A DNA stretch of 64,000 bases, taken from assembly GCA_052034085.1 (NCBI GenBank), contig JBPOJA010000005.1:1-64000 (forward strand), read 5' to 3'. This document shows positions 25,165 through 34,899 of the stretch, piece after piece. Numbering within the stretch: position 1 is the first letter of the stretch; the number at the start of each line of letters is the position of its first letter. The translations under genes were made by a program, and so were the position numbers. Under the pieces are notes generated by a model. The model was given only the letters and a program-made list of their open reading frames with translations, was not told where the DNA came from and searched no databases. The stretch comes from UBA1426 sp052034085 (GTDB taxonomy: Bacteria; Bacillota; Clostridia; Peptostreptococcales; Anaerovoracaceae).

Positions 25165-25186
25165 CAATATGTTCTCAAATAAGTTA

Positions 25187-25492
25187 TTACTCTTCGTCCT
25201 CTTCTTCATCAAAGGCTTCAGCCAGTCTGTCAAACTCCGCTGCAACTTTCTCATACTCTTCATCATCTTCTATATCAAGAAGTTCGCAGTCGTCTTCATC
25301 GTCGTCCAGTTCATTATATCTGTAAAGATATATCTCATCTGAATCATCCAGAGCAAGAAGAGCAATGTAGTCCCTGCCATCAACATCAAAAATTCCCAGG
25401 ACCTCGCATTCGACCTCATTGCCGTCCTCGAATTCAAGAGTCATTATTTCAAAGTAATCGTCGCCTTCATGATCATGTTTGTTGTCTACCAT
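25187..25492 (-). CDS. DUF1292 domain protein
   Basis: This very acidic protein of about 101 residues matches the DUF1292 pattern: FEIMTLEFEDGNEVECEVLGIFD followed (at about residue 40) by YIALLALDDSDEIYLYRY and an Asp/Glu-rich tail. The function is unknown. The ATG at 25492 was chosen because AGGAGG lies 8 nt before it; a TTG one codon earlier is also possible. In many clostridia this family lies near ruvX or alaS; here it stands alone beside uvrC. Confidence 0.85.
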   Translation of the reverse strand: MVDNKHDHEGDDYFEIMTLEFEDGNEVECEVLGIFDVDGRDYIALLALDDSDEIYLYRYNELDDDEDDCELLDIEDDEEYEKVAAEFDRLAEAFDEEEDEE

Positions 25493-25529
25493 CAAAGCAT
25501 CCTCCTAAAATTTTTCTAAAGTAACTATA

Positions 25530-27089
25530 TCACTTCCCAACGGGTTTAACAACATCATTATTAAAATGGGTATAAACATTTTCCGCAGCTTTCAGGTTCA
25601 TTCCGTCCACTTTTCTCAGTTCATCCACTGTAGCATTTCTGATAGATCCGATGCTTTTAAATTCCCTGAGGAGGGCTGCTTTTCGCTTCTCGCCGATTGC
25701 GGGAATTTCATCCAGCTCTGACTTTTTCAAGCCATGGGTTCTAAGGCCCCTGTGATATTCCACGGCGAAACGGTGGACTTCCTCCTGGATTTCTCCTATG
25801 TAAGGCCTGAGCCCGGGCAACTCCTTTAGCTCATATTCCCTGCCTTTATAAATAAGCCCTCTGGTTTTATGTTTTTCATTCTTAACCATACCTGCCACCG
25901 GTATATTTATCATCATAAGGGCAAGCACTTCCGAAACTGCGTTGATCTGGTTAGTGCCTCCGTCAACCAGGATCAAATCAGGCATAACGGCAAATCCGGG
26001 AGCCTGTTCTAGAGCTTTCTTCATACGTCTGCCAATAACTTCTTTCAGACTGTCCGTGTCGCCCCGGCCCTCTGACATTCTTATTCTGAAACGTCTGTAA
26101 TCTTTCCTGATTTTCCTGCCACTCTCAAAAACAACCATGGCCCCAACTGCATCTTCACCTGCTATGTGTGAAATATCATAGCTTTCAATGCGTTGAACTG
26201 AACTGCCCGAAGTCGCAAAGCCCAGTTTTTCCCAATCTTCGTTAATGGCTTTTATTCTGGCCGCTTCTTTCTCTTTAATCTCTTCTGCCTTACGCCTGAC
26301 AACTTTAACCCGATTTTTACTGATTTTTTCTATGAAATCATCCAGTTTTTCCTGGTCAGGCACAGCCCTGACGGCAGCGATTTTATCCCTGTAATCGGCA
26401 GCCAGCTCAAACTCCAGCTTCTCTGATGCCTCACGCATTTTGTTCTCAAGTTCCTGTAAAATTCCTTTTGTATTTCCCGACAGGAATTCAATCACTTTGT
26501 CTATTGACTCCCTGTACTCACTATTATCTACAAGGCCTGCACATAAACCTCTGCATTTTTCAATATGAAAATTGAGGCATGGTTTAAAACCCGGAGGAAA
26601 ACTCTTGGCATTGCACCTTTTGAGGCCGTAAATATCCGACAAAAGATCAATAAGCCTGTTCAGGGCCGCCCCGTCTGTGTAGGGCCCGAAATAAAGGCTG
26701 CCATCATCAATCAGCCGCCTGGTTTTTACGAGTGTGGGCCACTCTTCCGCCACTGTCAGCTTTATATATGGGAAGGATTTATCGTCTCTAAGCAGCACAT
26801 TGTATTTTGGCATATATTTTTTTATCAGGGCAGCTTCAAGAAGCAGAGCCTCCATCTCATTGCCTGTAATAATATATTCAAACTCACTGATGTGGGAAAT
26901 CATCGCCCTGACTTTAGGGTCCATCGCCTTTTGAGACTGGAAATACTGCCTGATTCTGTTTTTCAGGGAAATTGCCTTGCCCACATAAATAATTTCCCCG
27001 GCTTTATCCTTGTGTATATAGACTCCGGGTTTATCAGGCAGGGCTTTTAAGTTTTCCTTAAGATCAAATTCTTTATTTTCCCGATTCAT
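25530..27089 (-). CDS. uvrC: UvrABC excinuclease subunit C, short form
   Basis: UvrC makes both incisions in nucleotide excision repair. The domains in order are: GIY-YIG nuclease (GVYIHKD and IIYVGKA near residues 22-39), a Cys-rich segment (CLNFHIEKCRGLCAG, 171-185), the UVR motif (about 215-245), the RNase H-like endonuclease domain (SYDISHI at 303-309, LVDGGTNQ near 374-381) and helix-hairpin-helix repeats at the end. The protein has 519 residues, about 80 fewer than usual. The missing part is between the UVR motif and SYDISHI, where only about 60 residues remain. The gene overlaps the preceding MBL hydrolase by 17 nt. Confidence 0.93.
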   Translation of the reverse strand: MNRENKEFDLKENLKALPDKPGVYIHKDKAGEIIYVGKAISLKNRIRQYFQSQKAMDPKVRAMISHISEFEYIITGNEMEALLLEAALIKKYMPKYNVLLRDDKSFPYIKLTVAEEWPTLVKTRRLIDDGSLYFGPYTDGAALNRLIDLLSDIYGLKRCNAKSFPPGFKPCLNFHIEKCRGLCAGLVDNSEYRESIDKVIEFLSGNTKGILQELENKMREASEKLEFELAADYRDKIAAVRAVPDQEKLDDFIEKISKNRVKVVRRKAEEIKEKEAARIKAINEDWEKLGFATSGSSVQRIESYDISHIAGEDAVGAMVVFESGRKIRKDYRRFRIRMSEGRGDTDSLKEVIGRRMKKALEQAPGFAVMPDLILVDGGTNQINAVSEVLALMMINIPVAGMVKNEKHKTRGLIYKGREYELKELPGLRPYIGEIQEEVHRFAVEYHRGLRTHGLKKSELDEIPAIGEKRKAALLREFKSIGSIRNATVDELRKVDGMNLKAAENVYTHFNNDVVKPVGK

Positions 27090-27711
27090 TATAATGCGCC
27101 TGTATTGCCATAATTTCCAGATATTCCTGGTTGTATTTCCTGATATATTCCATGCTCGCCGGATCCCCGTGGCCGGGATAAATTATAAGCCCGTCTTCCC
27201 AAAGGGAGATTATGTTCTTTACACTATCAATCATCTGCCCTTCTGAACCATCCTCTAAATCAGTCCGGCCCAGATCTACATTGAAAATGGTGTCTCCTGT
27301 AAAAGCCACCCTTTCGTCCGGATTAACAAAACACACACTCCCCATGGTATGTCCGGGTGTATTTAAAGCAAGAAGATACGATTCTCCGAATCTGATGGCA
27401 TCGCCATCCTTCAGAAGTCTGTCGGCTTTAAATTTCAGCTTGTCTGCATCCTCTTCATGTATAGCCACCGGCAGCTTTATTCCATGCTTTTCTTTCCAGA
27501 TCCTTTTAAATTCGGCGACCGCTCCCACATGATCATAGTGATGATGTGTAAGCAGTATGCCTTCGGGCCTAAGCTGTAACTTCTCAAGCTTTTCCGCATA
27601 TGATGCTCCGTCATAGCCGGGGTCTATTATATATGCAATTCCGGTTTTCTCATCAATTGCTATATATCCGTTGGCACTTAATTCCCCGCGGACAAATCTT
27701 TCAATCCTCAT
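27073..27711 (-). CDS. MBL-fold metallo-hydrolase (glyoxalase II-like)
   Basis: This 212-residue metallo-beta-lactamase-fold protein has the metal motif THHHYDHVG near residue 58, NTPGHTMGS near 117, FTGDTIF near 138 and YPGHGDP near 178. The family hydrolyses thioesters such as S-lactoylglutathione, but clostridial members often have unknown substrates. The ATG at 27711 has a GGAAG site before it; a GTG three codons earlier is an alternative. The 3' end overlaps uvrC by 17 nt. Confidence 0.85.
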   Translation of the reverse strand: MRIERFVRGELSANGYIAIDEKTGIAYIIDPGYDGASYAEKLEKLQLRPEGILLTHHHYDHVGAVAEFKRIWKEKHGIKLPVAIHEEDADKLKFKADRLLKDGDAIRFGESYLLALNTPGHTMGSVCFVNPDERVAFTGDTIFNVDLGRTDLEDGSEGQMIDSVKNIISLWEDGLIIYPGHGDPASMEYIRKYNQEYLEIMAIQAHYNESGK

Positions 27712-27849
27712 TTTCCGCACTTCCTTCCGTCATTTTATCTTATACGAAAGGCTGATGGATTTCAATAAAGCTATTGATTTCAACTCTGAACAGGAGTAAC
27801 CTATAATTTAGTCCAAAGCCTCCAAGGCTGATGTCAGGGAGTTGATATA

Positions 27850-29217
27850 ATGAAAATCGCAATTATTGGCGCCGGAAAACTGGGCATGAAAGTAACAGAA
27901 GCGCTTATTGATACCGGCTACCACATATGCCTAATAGACAAAGACCCGGATCTGCTGGAAAAATTCAGCGGCCAGTTTGATATTCTTACAATGTCCGGCA
28001 ATGCAAAGGATCTTGATTTTCTCCACGATTGTTCCATAGGCGAATATGATTTTGCCATAGTTCTTACGGGGAACGATGAGAAAAATATGATTATAAGCTC
28101 TATGGCGAAAAGGCTGGGGTGTCATAAAGTTGTTGCCAGGATTCGAGACCCGGAATATGTTAATCATTTTGATTTTCTGAAAAAGATTCTAAATATCGAT
28201 TACATTGTAAACCCGGACTTGTCCATAGCAGAGGAGATTTATAAATATCTGGTAGAAAAATACACCCTGACCAACGGCTATATCCCCATGGGCAAACTGT
28301 CAATAATTGAATTCATTGAAGACGGACATCCTGATTTGCTGGGCAAAACCATATCTCAGGTCAAGGCAATACTGGGCAATATGCTTGTAGTCGCCATATC
28401 ACGAAACGGGAGAATAATCATTCCCAAAGGTGACACTGAAATAATGGATGAGGACTATCTTTATGTTATAGGTGAAACACCGGCAATTCTGGAACTTAAA
28501 GACATGGTTCATGATAAGGTAAAATATACTGACCTGGAAAAAGTCATGATTGCAGGGGGCGGCAAAAGCGGCTTCTACCTGGCCAAGGCTCTGGCCAAAT
28601 TTGACGTGGCTGTCAAGCTTATCGAAATCGACAGGGAAAGGTGTCTGTATCTTGCGCAACACCTGGAAGGTGTTATGGTGCTTAATGGGGATGCTACGGA
28701 TTTAAACCTGCTTGAAGAGGAAAATATAGATGAAATGGATGCTTTCGTAGCCGTAACAGGTTACGATGAGGAGAATCTCCTGTTGTCCCTGCTTGCAAAT
28801 CAGAGAAAAATTGAAGATGTAGTAACGAAAATAAGCCGCAACAGCTATGTTGACCTGGTTGAATCTCTGGGCGTATCCATGGTAATAAATCCACTGGATA
28901 TGTCAGCCACTGAAATCCTGAGATTTATTCAGGGTTCAAAGCACATTCTGTTTTCGCAGATGATACAGGGACAGGCTGAATTTATTGAAATAGTAGCATC
29001 GAAGCATATGAAAATTATTGGAATTCCTCTTTGTGAGCTTAAGCTGCCGGAAGGAATAATTGTGGCAGCCGTTCACAGGGGTGAAACCGCACTGGTTCCG
29101 GATGGTAACACCATAATCAACGAGGCTGACAAAGTGCTGTTTTTCTCACTGATTTCACAACGCCACGTGCTGGAGGAATATATCAAAACCAGGGAAAGAG
29201 CAGGCTCATGGCTATAA
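27850..29217 (+). CDS. trkA: Trk potassium uptake system peripheral protein TrkA
   Basis: This 455-residue cytoplasmic regulator of the Trk/Ktr K+ channel has two repeats of an RCK domain. The first Rossmann fold starts IIGAGKLGM at residues 5-13, and the second starts IAGGGKSGFYLAKAL near 233-247, each followed by a C-terminal ligand-binding subdomain (PEGIIVAAVHRG near the end). The length is that of a double-RCK TrkA. The stop overlaps the trkH start by 10 nt, indicating coupled translation of the two-part transporter. A TATAAT hexamer lies upstream near 27801-27806 without a clear -35 box. Confidence 0.95.
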   Translation: MKIAIIGAGKLGMKVTEALIDTGYHICLIDKDPDLLEKFSGQFDILTMSGNAKDLDFLHDCSIGEYDFAIVLTGNDEKNMIISSMAKRLGCHKVVARIRDPEYVNHFDFLKKILNIDYIVNPDLSIAEEIYKYLVEKYTLTNGYIPMGKLSIIEFIEDGHPDLLGKTISQVKAILGNMLVVAISRNGRIIIPKGDTEIMDEDYLYVIGETPAILELKDMVHDKVKYTDLEKVMIAGGGKSGFYLAKALAKFDVAVKLIEIDRERCLYLAQHLEGVMVLNGDATDLNLLEEENIDEMDAFVAVTGYDEENLLLSLLANQRKIEDVVTKISRNSYVDLVESLGVSMVINPLDMSATEILRFIQGSKHILFSQMIQGQAEFIEIVASKHMKIIGIPLCELKLPEGIIVAAVHRGETALVPDGNTIINEADKVLFFSLISQRHVLEEYIKTRERAGSWL

Positions 29218-30686
29218 ACTATTCAGCCATTGCAAGAATACTGAGTTTCATAACCATGCTGGTGGGGGGAGCCATGATCCCGTCCGCGGCGGTTTCTTTG
29301 TATTACAGGGAATATTCCGTGTCCCTGGTTTTTCTGGGTATTATTGTCCTGCTCTTCCTGATTGGGCTGGGAGGCAGGCAGGTCTTTAAAACAAAAATAT
29401 CCAAATTAAAGCACAGGGAGGCCTATTTGGCTGTGGCTTTATCCTGGCTTTTTGCATCCCTTCTGGGCACTTTGCCCTATATTTTAAGCGGAAGTATGAC
29501 AAATTTTGTCGACTGTTTATTTGAGTCGGTTTCCAGTTTCACCACCACCGGGGCTTCAGTTGTCAATAAAGTGGAAGATCTGCCTATGGGAATTATTTTT
29601 TGGCGCTCTTTCAGCCAGTGGCTCGGGGGTATGGGGATACTGGTCTTTGCAATCAGTGTATTGCCAGCTCTGGGAATCAGCGGACAATTCATGGCAAAAG
29701 CGGAAACCCCAGGCATAAGCCTGAGTAAAATTGCGCCGAAAATCAGCGACACAGCCAAAATCCTCTACATGATATATGGCGTTTTTACGGTGTCTGCAAT
29801 ATTGATCTTTAAACTGGGGGGTCTTGGATTATTTGATTCCCTTATTGTTTCCATGGGCAGTGTGGCCTCAGGCGGCCTGTCAAACTACAGCGGCGGAATT
29901 ACTCATTTTGATAGCCTGTATGTGGAATTTTTCGCAGCCTTTTTCAGCGTGCTTACATGCATAAACATTACCTTGTATTACAGCCTTATAAAAGGTCACA
30001 TAAAAGAAGTTTTAGAAAACACAGAGCTTAGAGTCTTCCTTTCTCTGCTAATTGGAGCAGGCATACTCATATCGTTCAATCTGAGGTTTGGAAGACCTTC
30101 TGACGATGTCCTTGTGCATACCATGGGCGAGGCTCTGCGATACGGATTGTTTCAATCTTCAGCCTTTCTTACCACAACAGGCCATTTCAGCGGAAACTTT
30201 GATCTCTGGCCCGGATTCAGTAAAACTCTGCTGCTTATTCTTATGATTGTTGGTGCTTCGAGTTCTTCCACAGGCGGCGGCATTAAAATTATCAGGATTG
30301 TGCTTCTTTTTAAAATGATAAGGCGCGGACTTTTTCTGCGACTGCATCCAAACGCCGTGACCGCAATTAAACTCCATGGAAAACCATTGGACAATCACCT
30401 GGTTTCCGGGGTGGCGGCATTTTTATTTTTGTATAGTTTCATTTTTACATCGAGCCTGCTGGTGCTTTCTCTTGAAAATTTTGATTTACTTACAACCGTT
30501 TCTGCAGTTGCGGCAGCTATGAACAATGTTGGGACAGGTATGGGGCTAGTGGCGCCTGCCGGCTCTTTTGCGATTTTCTCGGGTTTTTCAAAACTTTATC
30601 TCTGTTTTCTTATGTTGGTCGGCAGGCTGGAGCTTTTTACTATTATATTGTTGTTTACCCCCTCATTTTGGAATCCCGACCGCTAA
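29208..30686 (+). CDS. trkH: Trk potassium uptake system membrane protein TrkH
   Basis: This 492-residue K+-translocating subunit is built of four M1-P-M2 repeats. Selectivity-filter-like loops are visible as FTTTGASVV, SVASGGLSN, LTTTGHFSG and MNNVGTGMG. It works with TrkA, which overlaps it upstream. The C-terminal coding end overlaps the converging rnr gene by 24 nt, so the two mRNAs are complementary at their 3' ends. Confidence 0.95.
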   Translation: MAINYSAIARILSFITMLVGGAMIPSAAVSLYYREYSVSLVFLGIIVLLFLIGLGGRQVFKTKISKLKHREAYLAVALSWLFASLLGTLPYILSGSMTNFVDCLFESVSSFTTTGASVVNKVEDLPMGIIFWRSFSQWLGGMGILVFAISVLPALGISGQFMAKAETPGISLSKIAPKISDTAKILYMIYGVFTVSAILIFKLGGLGLFDSLIVSMGSVASGGLSNYSGGITHFDSLYVEFFAAFFSVLTCINITLYYSLIKGHIKEVLENTELRVFLSLLIGAGILISFNLRFGRPSDDVLVHTMGEALRYGLFQSSAFLTTTGHFSGNFDLWPGFSKTLLLILMIVGASSSSTGGGIKIIRIVLLFKMIRRGLFLRLHPNAVTAIKLHGKPLDNHLVSGVAAFLFLYSFIFTSSLLVLSLENFDLLTTVSAVAAAMNNVGTGMGLVAPAGSFAIFSGFSKLYLCFLMLVGRLELFTIILLFTPSFWNPDR

Positions 30687-32486
30687 TACGAAATTAACTT
30701 CTCCCCTGAGCACATCGACTGAATCCACAGTTACAAATACCACATCACCCAAGGTGTATCTCTTTTTATATCTTTCACCAACAAACCTGTAGTTTTCCTC
30801 ATCATACAGGTAATAATCATCCGTTATGCTGTCTATCCGCACCAAACCTTCTACTGTGTTGGTCAGTTCCACAAAAAAACCATAGGATGCAATCCCGCTG
30901 ATAGTACCTGTATAATGCTTACCAATATGATTTTCCATATATCTGGCTTTTTTCAGTCTTTCCTCTGCCCGCGAAACTTCTTCCGCTTTTCTTTCTGCAT
31001 TGGATGAGCTTTCTGCCACGTCTGCCAGCAGCTTCAAATCCCTTTCCATATTATCTCTGATTATTCTGTGAATGAAAAGATCCGGATATCTCCTTATAGG
31101 GGCAGTGAAATGACAATAATGTTCCAGTCTCAGGCCGAAGTGCCCCAGGTCATCTTCGGAATATCTGGCCTTTTTCATGGACCGCAGCAGAAAATTGTGC
31201 GCAACCCTGCTGTCCTCAGGAAGGAAGCGGCCGATTATTTCATAGAAATGATTGTATTCCTCAATCTTGTCCGGATCCGGTTTTTCATGGATCCTGTATA
31301 TTGCAGGCATCTCCATGTGGAAAAACCGGGTTGCCACAGTTTCATTGGCTAAAATCATGAACTCCTCTATCATCCTGTCACCCATGCCCCGCTCTTTTAC
31401 CCTGACTTCCGTCACATTTCCTGCCTCATCAATAATTATTTCGCTTTCATCCAGGTCTAAATCAAGACTGCCACGCCGGGACCGTCTCTTCTTCAGGATG
31501 TCCGCAATTTCTTCCATAATTTTCAGCATAGGATGAAAGGCTTCGTTCTTTTTATGAAACTCCTCGCCGTAAATCAGGCGGGCTTTGGAGTTTATGACTG
31601 ATTTATCAAGGTTGTAGTTTACTACCTTGCCTGATTTATCCACTTCCATTACCAAAGAAAGGGTCAGCCTGTCCACACCCGGGTGCAGGCTGCATATTCC
31701 GGATGACAGTTCATGAGGAAGCATTGGCACAGTAATATCAGAAAGATAAATGCTGGTTCCTCTTTTCAGGGCTTCTTTATCTATCAAACTTCCTTCTTTC
31801 ACATAATGACCCACATCTGCGATGTGAACCCCCAGGAGGTAATTGCCATTTTCAAGCACTCCGGCAGAAATGGCATCATCCAGGTCCTTTGCATATGGCC
31901 CGTCCAGGGTTATTATTTCCCAGTCCCGAAAATCCCTGCGGCCTGCAATTTCTTCTTCACCAACCCTGGCCGGCATCGCTGCAGCCTCTTTTGCCGTTTT
32001 TGACGGAAATTCTTCCATGAAGCCGTATGCGCGCAACAAGGCTTTTGATTCACCCGCCAATTCTTCCTTTCTGCTTATTATTTCCTTGATTATCCCTTTT
32101 GCCGGGTTTTTCCGGTCAGGCCATTTTATTATGCCAACGGCAACCCGGTCTCCGGAAGAGGCTCCAATCAAACTTTTCTTTTCAACATGGATTACTTCCG
32201 AACTTCTGCCTGTCAGCGGAATCACATAGGCCTGATTCCTTTCTATCACCAGACTGCCTATGATTTCCCTGCTTGCCCTCGATAAAATTTTCTCCACCTT
32301 CCCCCTGTCTTCGGAAAGGCTTATTAAAACCTGGTCTCCGTCCATGGCACCTGCCATATCCCGTGACGGAATAAAAATATCCCCGCCCTCTGTGCGTCTG
32401 ACAAAACCGTAATTTTGCCTGCGCTTTGACAGCACACCTTTTATCAGCTTGGGACTTCGCTTTTTTGCTTTTCTTGTTCTGCCCAA
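30663..32486 (-). CDS. rnr: Ribonuclease R
   Basis: This is a 3'-5' exoribonuclease of the RNB family, 607 residues. It has an N-terminal cold-shock domain (KRRQNYGFVRRTEGGDIFI near 21-39), the RNB catalytic domain (LDGPYAKDLDDAIS near 192-205) and a C-terminal S1 domain (GTISGIASYGFFVEL near 533). It lacks the N-terminal helix-turn-helix and the long basic tail of the E. coli enzyme. The start is a TTG at 32486 with AGAGG six bases before it. In many clostridia rnr follows secG; here hppA lies between them. Confidence 0.94.
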   Translation of the reverse strand: MGRTRKAKKRSPKLIKGVLSKRRQNYGFVRRTEGGDIFIPSRDMAGAMDGDQVLISLSEDRGKVEKILSRASREIIGSLVIERNQAYVIPLTGRSSEVIHVEKKSLIGASSGDRVAVGIIKWPDRKNPAKGIIKEIISRKEELAGESKALLRAYGFMEEFPSKTAKEAAAMPARVGEEEIAGRRDFRDWEIITLDGPYAKDLDDAISAGVLENGNYLLGVHIADVGHYVKEGSLIDKEALKRGTSIYLSDITVPMLPHELSSGICSLHPGVDRLTLSLVMEVDKSGKVVNYNLDKSVINSKARLIYGEEFHKKNEAFHPMLKIMEEIADILKKRRSRRGSLDLDLDESEIIIDEAGNVTEVRVKERGMGDRMIEEFMILANETVATRFFHMEMPAIYRIHEKPDPDKIEEYNHFYEIIGRFLPEDSRVAHNFLLRSMKKARYSEDDLGHFGLRLEHYCHFTAPIRRYPDLFIHRIIRDNMERDLKLLADVAESSSNAERKAEEVSRAEERLKKARYMENHIGKHYTGTISGIASYGFFVELTNTVEGLVRIDSITDDYYLYDEENYRFVGERYKKRYTLGDVVFVTVDSVDVLRGEVNFVLAVGIPK

Positions 32487-32508
32487 TTTACGCCTCTTTC
32501 CATAATCA

Positions 32509-32536
32509 GCAAGGACGGCTTATAGCCGTCCTTGTG
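32509..32536 (-). terminator. Hairpin between hppA and rnr
   Basis: AAGGACGGCT pairs with AGCCGTCCTT around a 3-nt loop. The T-run after it on the minus strand is poor, so it may be a partial terminator or an mRNA end-protecting hairpin. Confidence 0.5.
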
Positions 32537-32557
32537 TTGCATTATTTTAACTTGATT

Positions 32558-34582
32558 TTAGAACAAACCGCCCACACTTATAAATAGTGGTGCAAATACC
32601 AGGGCCACAATAGTCATTAGCTTAATAAGAATATTGATTGATGGTCCGGATGTATCTTTGAAGGGGTCACCCACAGTATCCCCGACAACCGCAGCTTTAT
32701 GCGCATCGCTGCCTTTGCCGCCATAGTGGCCCTCTTCTATATATTTCTTGGCATTATCCCATGCACCGCCTGCGTTTGCCATCATGATAGCCAGGAGCAC
32801 TCCGGAGGCCAAAGACCCGGCGAGCATGCCACCCAGGGCATCCGCTCCCATAATGAAGCCTACCGCCAGGGGAGCAACAATTGCCAAAAGTCCCGGTGCC
32901 ATCATTTCTCTCAGCGCTGCTTTGGTGCTTATATCAACACATCTTTCATAATCCGGATTGGATGTTCCCGCCATAATGCCTGAATCTTCCCTGAACTGTC
33001 TTCTGACTTCCTCTATCATTTGATTGGCAGCTTTGCCCACAGAATTCATGGTCATGGCAGAGAAAAGGAAAGGCAGCATGGAGCCTATGAACAGGCCTGC
33101 AATAACCATGGGATTGAGCAGACTTATTTCTGAAAGACCCGCCACCTGTGAATATGAAGCAAACAGTGCAAGGGCCGTCAATGCTGCAGAGCCTATTGCA
33201 AATCCTTTTCCTATGGCCGCAGTTGTATTTCCTACAGCATCCAGTTTATCCGTGATGGCTCTGACATCTTTAGGCAGTTCTGACATTTCAGCAATACCGC
33301 CTGCATTGTCGGAAACCGGACCGTAGGCATCTACCGCCACAACCATGCCGGTGGTGGAAAGCATACCGACTGCTGCCAGGGCGATTCCATAGAGACCCGC
33401 AAAAGCATTTGCCACAAGGATTCCCACTGCAATAAACAATATCGGCCATACTGTGGAAAGCATGCCCACGGCATATCCGCTTATTATTGTCGTTGCTGAT
33501 CCGGTCTGGCTCTGATGAGCTATTCTCTTTACATGGCTAAAATCTCCCGAAGTATAAATTTCGGTAATTTTTCCTATGGCCATACCGACAATAAGGCCGG
33601 AAATTATAGCGATTGCAGGATTAAAGCTGTTAAACATGAGTTTGCTCATGATTATGGATGCAATAACAACAATAACTCCGCTGATATATGTGCCCGCATT
33701 GAGTGCAGAAGCAGGATTGCCGCCTTCTTTACCCCTGACCATTATAATGCCCAGGATTGAAGCCACAACTCCTACAGCCGCCAGCAGCAGGGGAAACAGA
33801 GAACCTATATAAGGGGGAAGATCAAAGGATTCTCCTATCATGGGATTAACCACGGGGATAAAAACGGCCAATGTTATTGCTGAGATTATTGATCCCACAT
33901 AGGACTCAAACAGGTCAGAGCCCATGCCGGCCACGTCACCTACATTGTCACCCACATTGTCCGCTATTACAGCCGGATTTCTGGGATCGTCCTCAGGTAT
34001 GCCCGCCTCAACCTTACCTACAAGGTCAGCACCAACGTCAGCTGCCTTTGTATATATGCCTCCGCCCACTCTCCCGAACAGTGCCATTGAGGAGGCGCCC
34101 AGGCCAAATCCTGTAATAACATCTGCAGAATCAATACCCATGGCAACAAATATTATTCCCAGTCCCAAAATGCCCAGACCGGCTACTGACAATCCCATAA
34201 CCGCCCCGCTCCTGAAAGCCACTTTCAAAGCTTTGGGCATGCTGCCGCTTCTTGCCGCATTTGCTGTACGCACGTTTCCTTTTGTGGCGACAGTCATTCC
34301 AAAATACCCCGCCAAAACAGAAAATATGGCTCCAAAAACATAGAGCCCTGCAGTTATCCAATTAACCGCCAGGCCCAAAACCAGGAATATTACAATGATT
34401 ACCGCAGCCATGTACCTGTATTCTCTCTTTAGAAATGCCATGGCTCCAAGGCTAATATAACCTGATATTTCTTTCATTCTGTCAGTTCCTGCATCCAGAC
34501 TTCTGACCCATGAAGCCAATGCGTAGGCTACAATCAGGGCTATTACCGCAACAACAGGCACTAACACTGCAAAAACATCCAT
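32558..34582 (-). CDS. hppA: K+-dependent membrane-bound pyrophosphatase
   Basis: This ion-translocating pyrophosphatase of 674 residues has about sixteen membrane helices. It couples PPi hydrolysis to export of H+ or Na+. The catalytic motif DNVGDNVGDVAGMGSDLFES is near 206-225 and GDTVGDPFKDTSGPSIN lies near the C-terminus. GNTTAAIGKGFAIGSAALT has Ala where K+-independent enzymes have Lys, so K+ dependence is expected. Whether it pumps H+ or Na+ cannot be decided here. A GGGGGA site precedes the ATG. The gene lies between secG and rnr. Confidence 0.95.
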   Translation of the reverse strand: MDVFAVLVPVVAVIALIVAYALASWVRSLDAGTDRMKEISGYISLGAMAFLKREYRYMAAVIIVIFLVLGLAVNWITAGLYVFGAIFSVLAGYFGMTVATKGNVRTANAARSGSMPKALKVAFRSGAVMGLSVAGLGILGLGIIFVAMGIDSADVITGFGLGASSMALFGRVGGGIYTKAADVGADLVGKVEAGIPEDDPRNPAVIADNVGDNVGDVAGMGSDLFESYVGSIISAITLAVFIPVVNPMIGESFDLPPYIGSLFPLLLAAVGVVASILGIIMVRGKEGGNPASALNAGTYISGVIVVIASIIMSKLMFNSFNPAIAIISGLIVGMAIGKITEIYTSGDFSHVKRIAHQSQTGSATTIISGYAVGMLSTVWPILFIAVGILVANAFAGLYGIALAAVGMLSTTGMVVAVDAYGPVSDNAGGIAEMSELPKDVRAITDKLDAVGNTTAAIGKGFAIGSAALTALALFASYSQVAGLSEISLLNPMVIAGLFIGSMLPFLFSAMTMNSVGKAANQMIEEVRRQFREDSGIMAGTSNPDYERCVDISTKAALREMMAPGLLAIVAPLAVGFIMGADALGGMLAGSLASGVLLAIMMANAGGAWDNAKKYIEEGHYGGKGSDAHKAAVVGDTVGDPFKDTSGPSINILIKLMTIVALVFAPLFISVGGLF

Positions 34583-34616
34583 GGATAAATCCCCCTTTTC
34601 AAGAAAGTATAAGAAA

Positions 34617-34847
34617 TTATTCGATGGCCACCAGAATCAACGAGCACAGGATGAAGCAAATTGCACCCGCCACGCTGATTTTGCTTAAAAGAGCCTCATA
34701 ACCTCTGCCTTTTTTCTTGCCAAAAAGTTGTTCTGCACCGCCTCCGATGGAACCGGAAAGACCGGCACTTTTTCCTGACTGAAGCAGGATGCTGGCAATA
34801 AGCACAAGGCTGGCCAGGGCCAATATAATCATTAATGCTATTCTCAA
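34617..34847 (-). CDS. secG: Protein translocase subunit SecG
   Basis: This is a small subunit of the SecYEG channel, about 76 residues with two hydrophobic helices. The connecting loop is SILLQSGKSAGLSGSIGGG, which is the family signature, followed by AEQLFGKKKGRG. The TTG at 34847 was chosen because GGAGG lies 8 nt before it; the GTG at 34856 runs into the ribosome binding site. It follows eno, a common arrangement in Firmicutes. Confidence 0.93.
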   Translation of the reverse strand: MRIALMIILALASLVLIASILLQSGKSAGLSGSIGGGAEQLFGKKKGRGYEALLSKISVAGAICFILCSLILVAIE

Positions 34848-34899
34848 AAAATACACCTCCTAGTAATTAAGACCAATATAGAGTACCACAGCACCATAT

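Noticed and set aside
27740..27849. Sigma-A promoter for trkA
   Set aside because: A TATAAT is present, but no -35 box at suitable spacing could be identified, so it is not listed as a feature.
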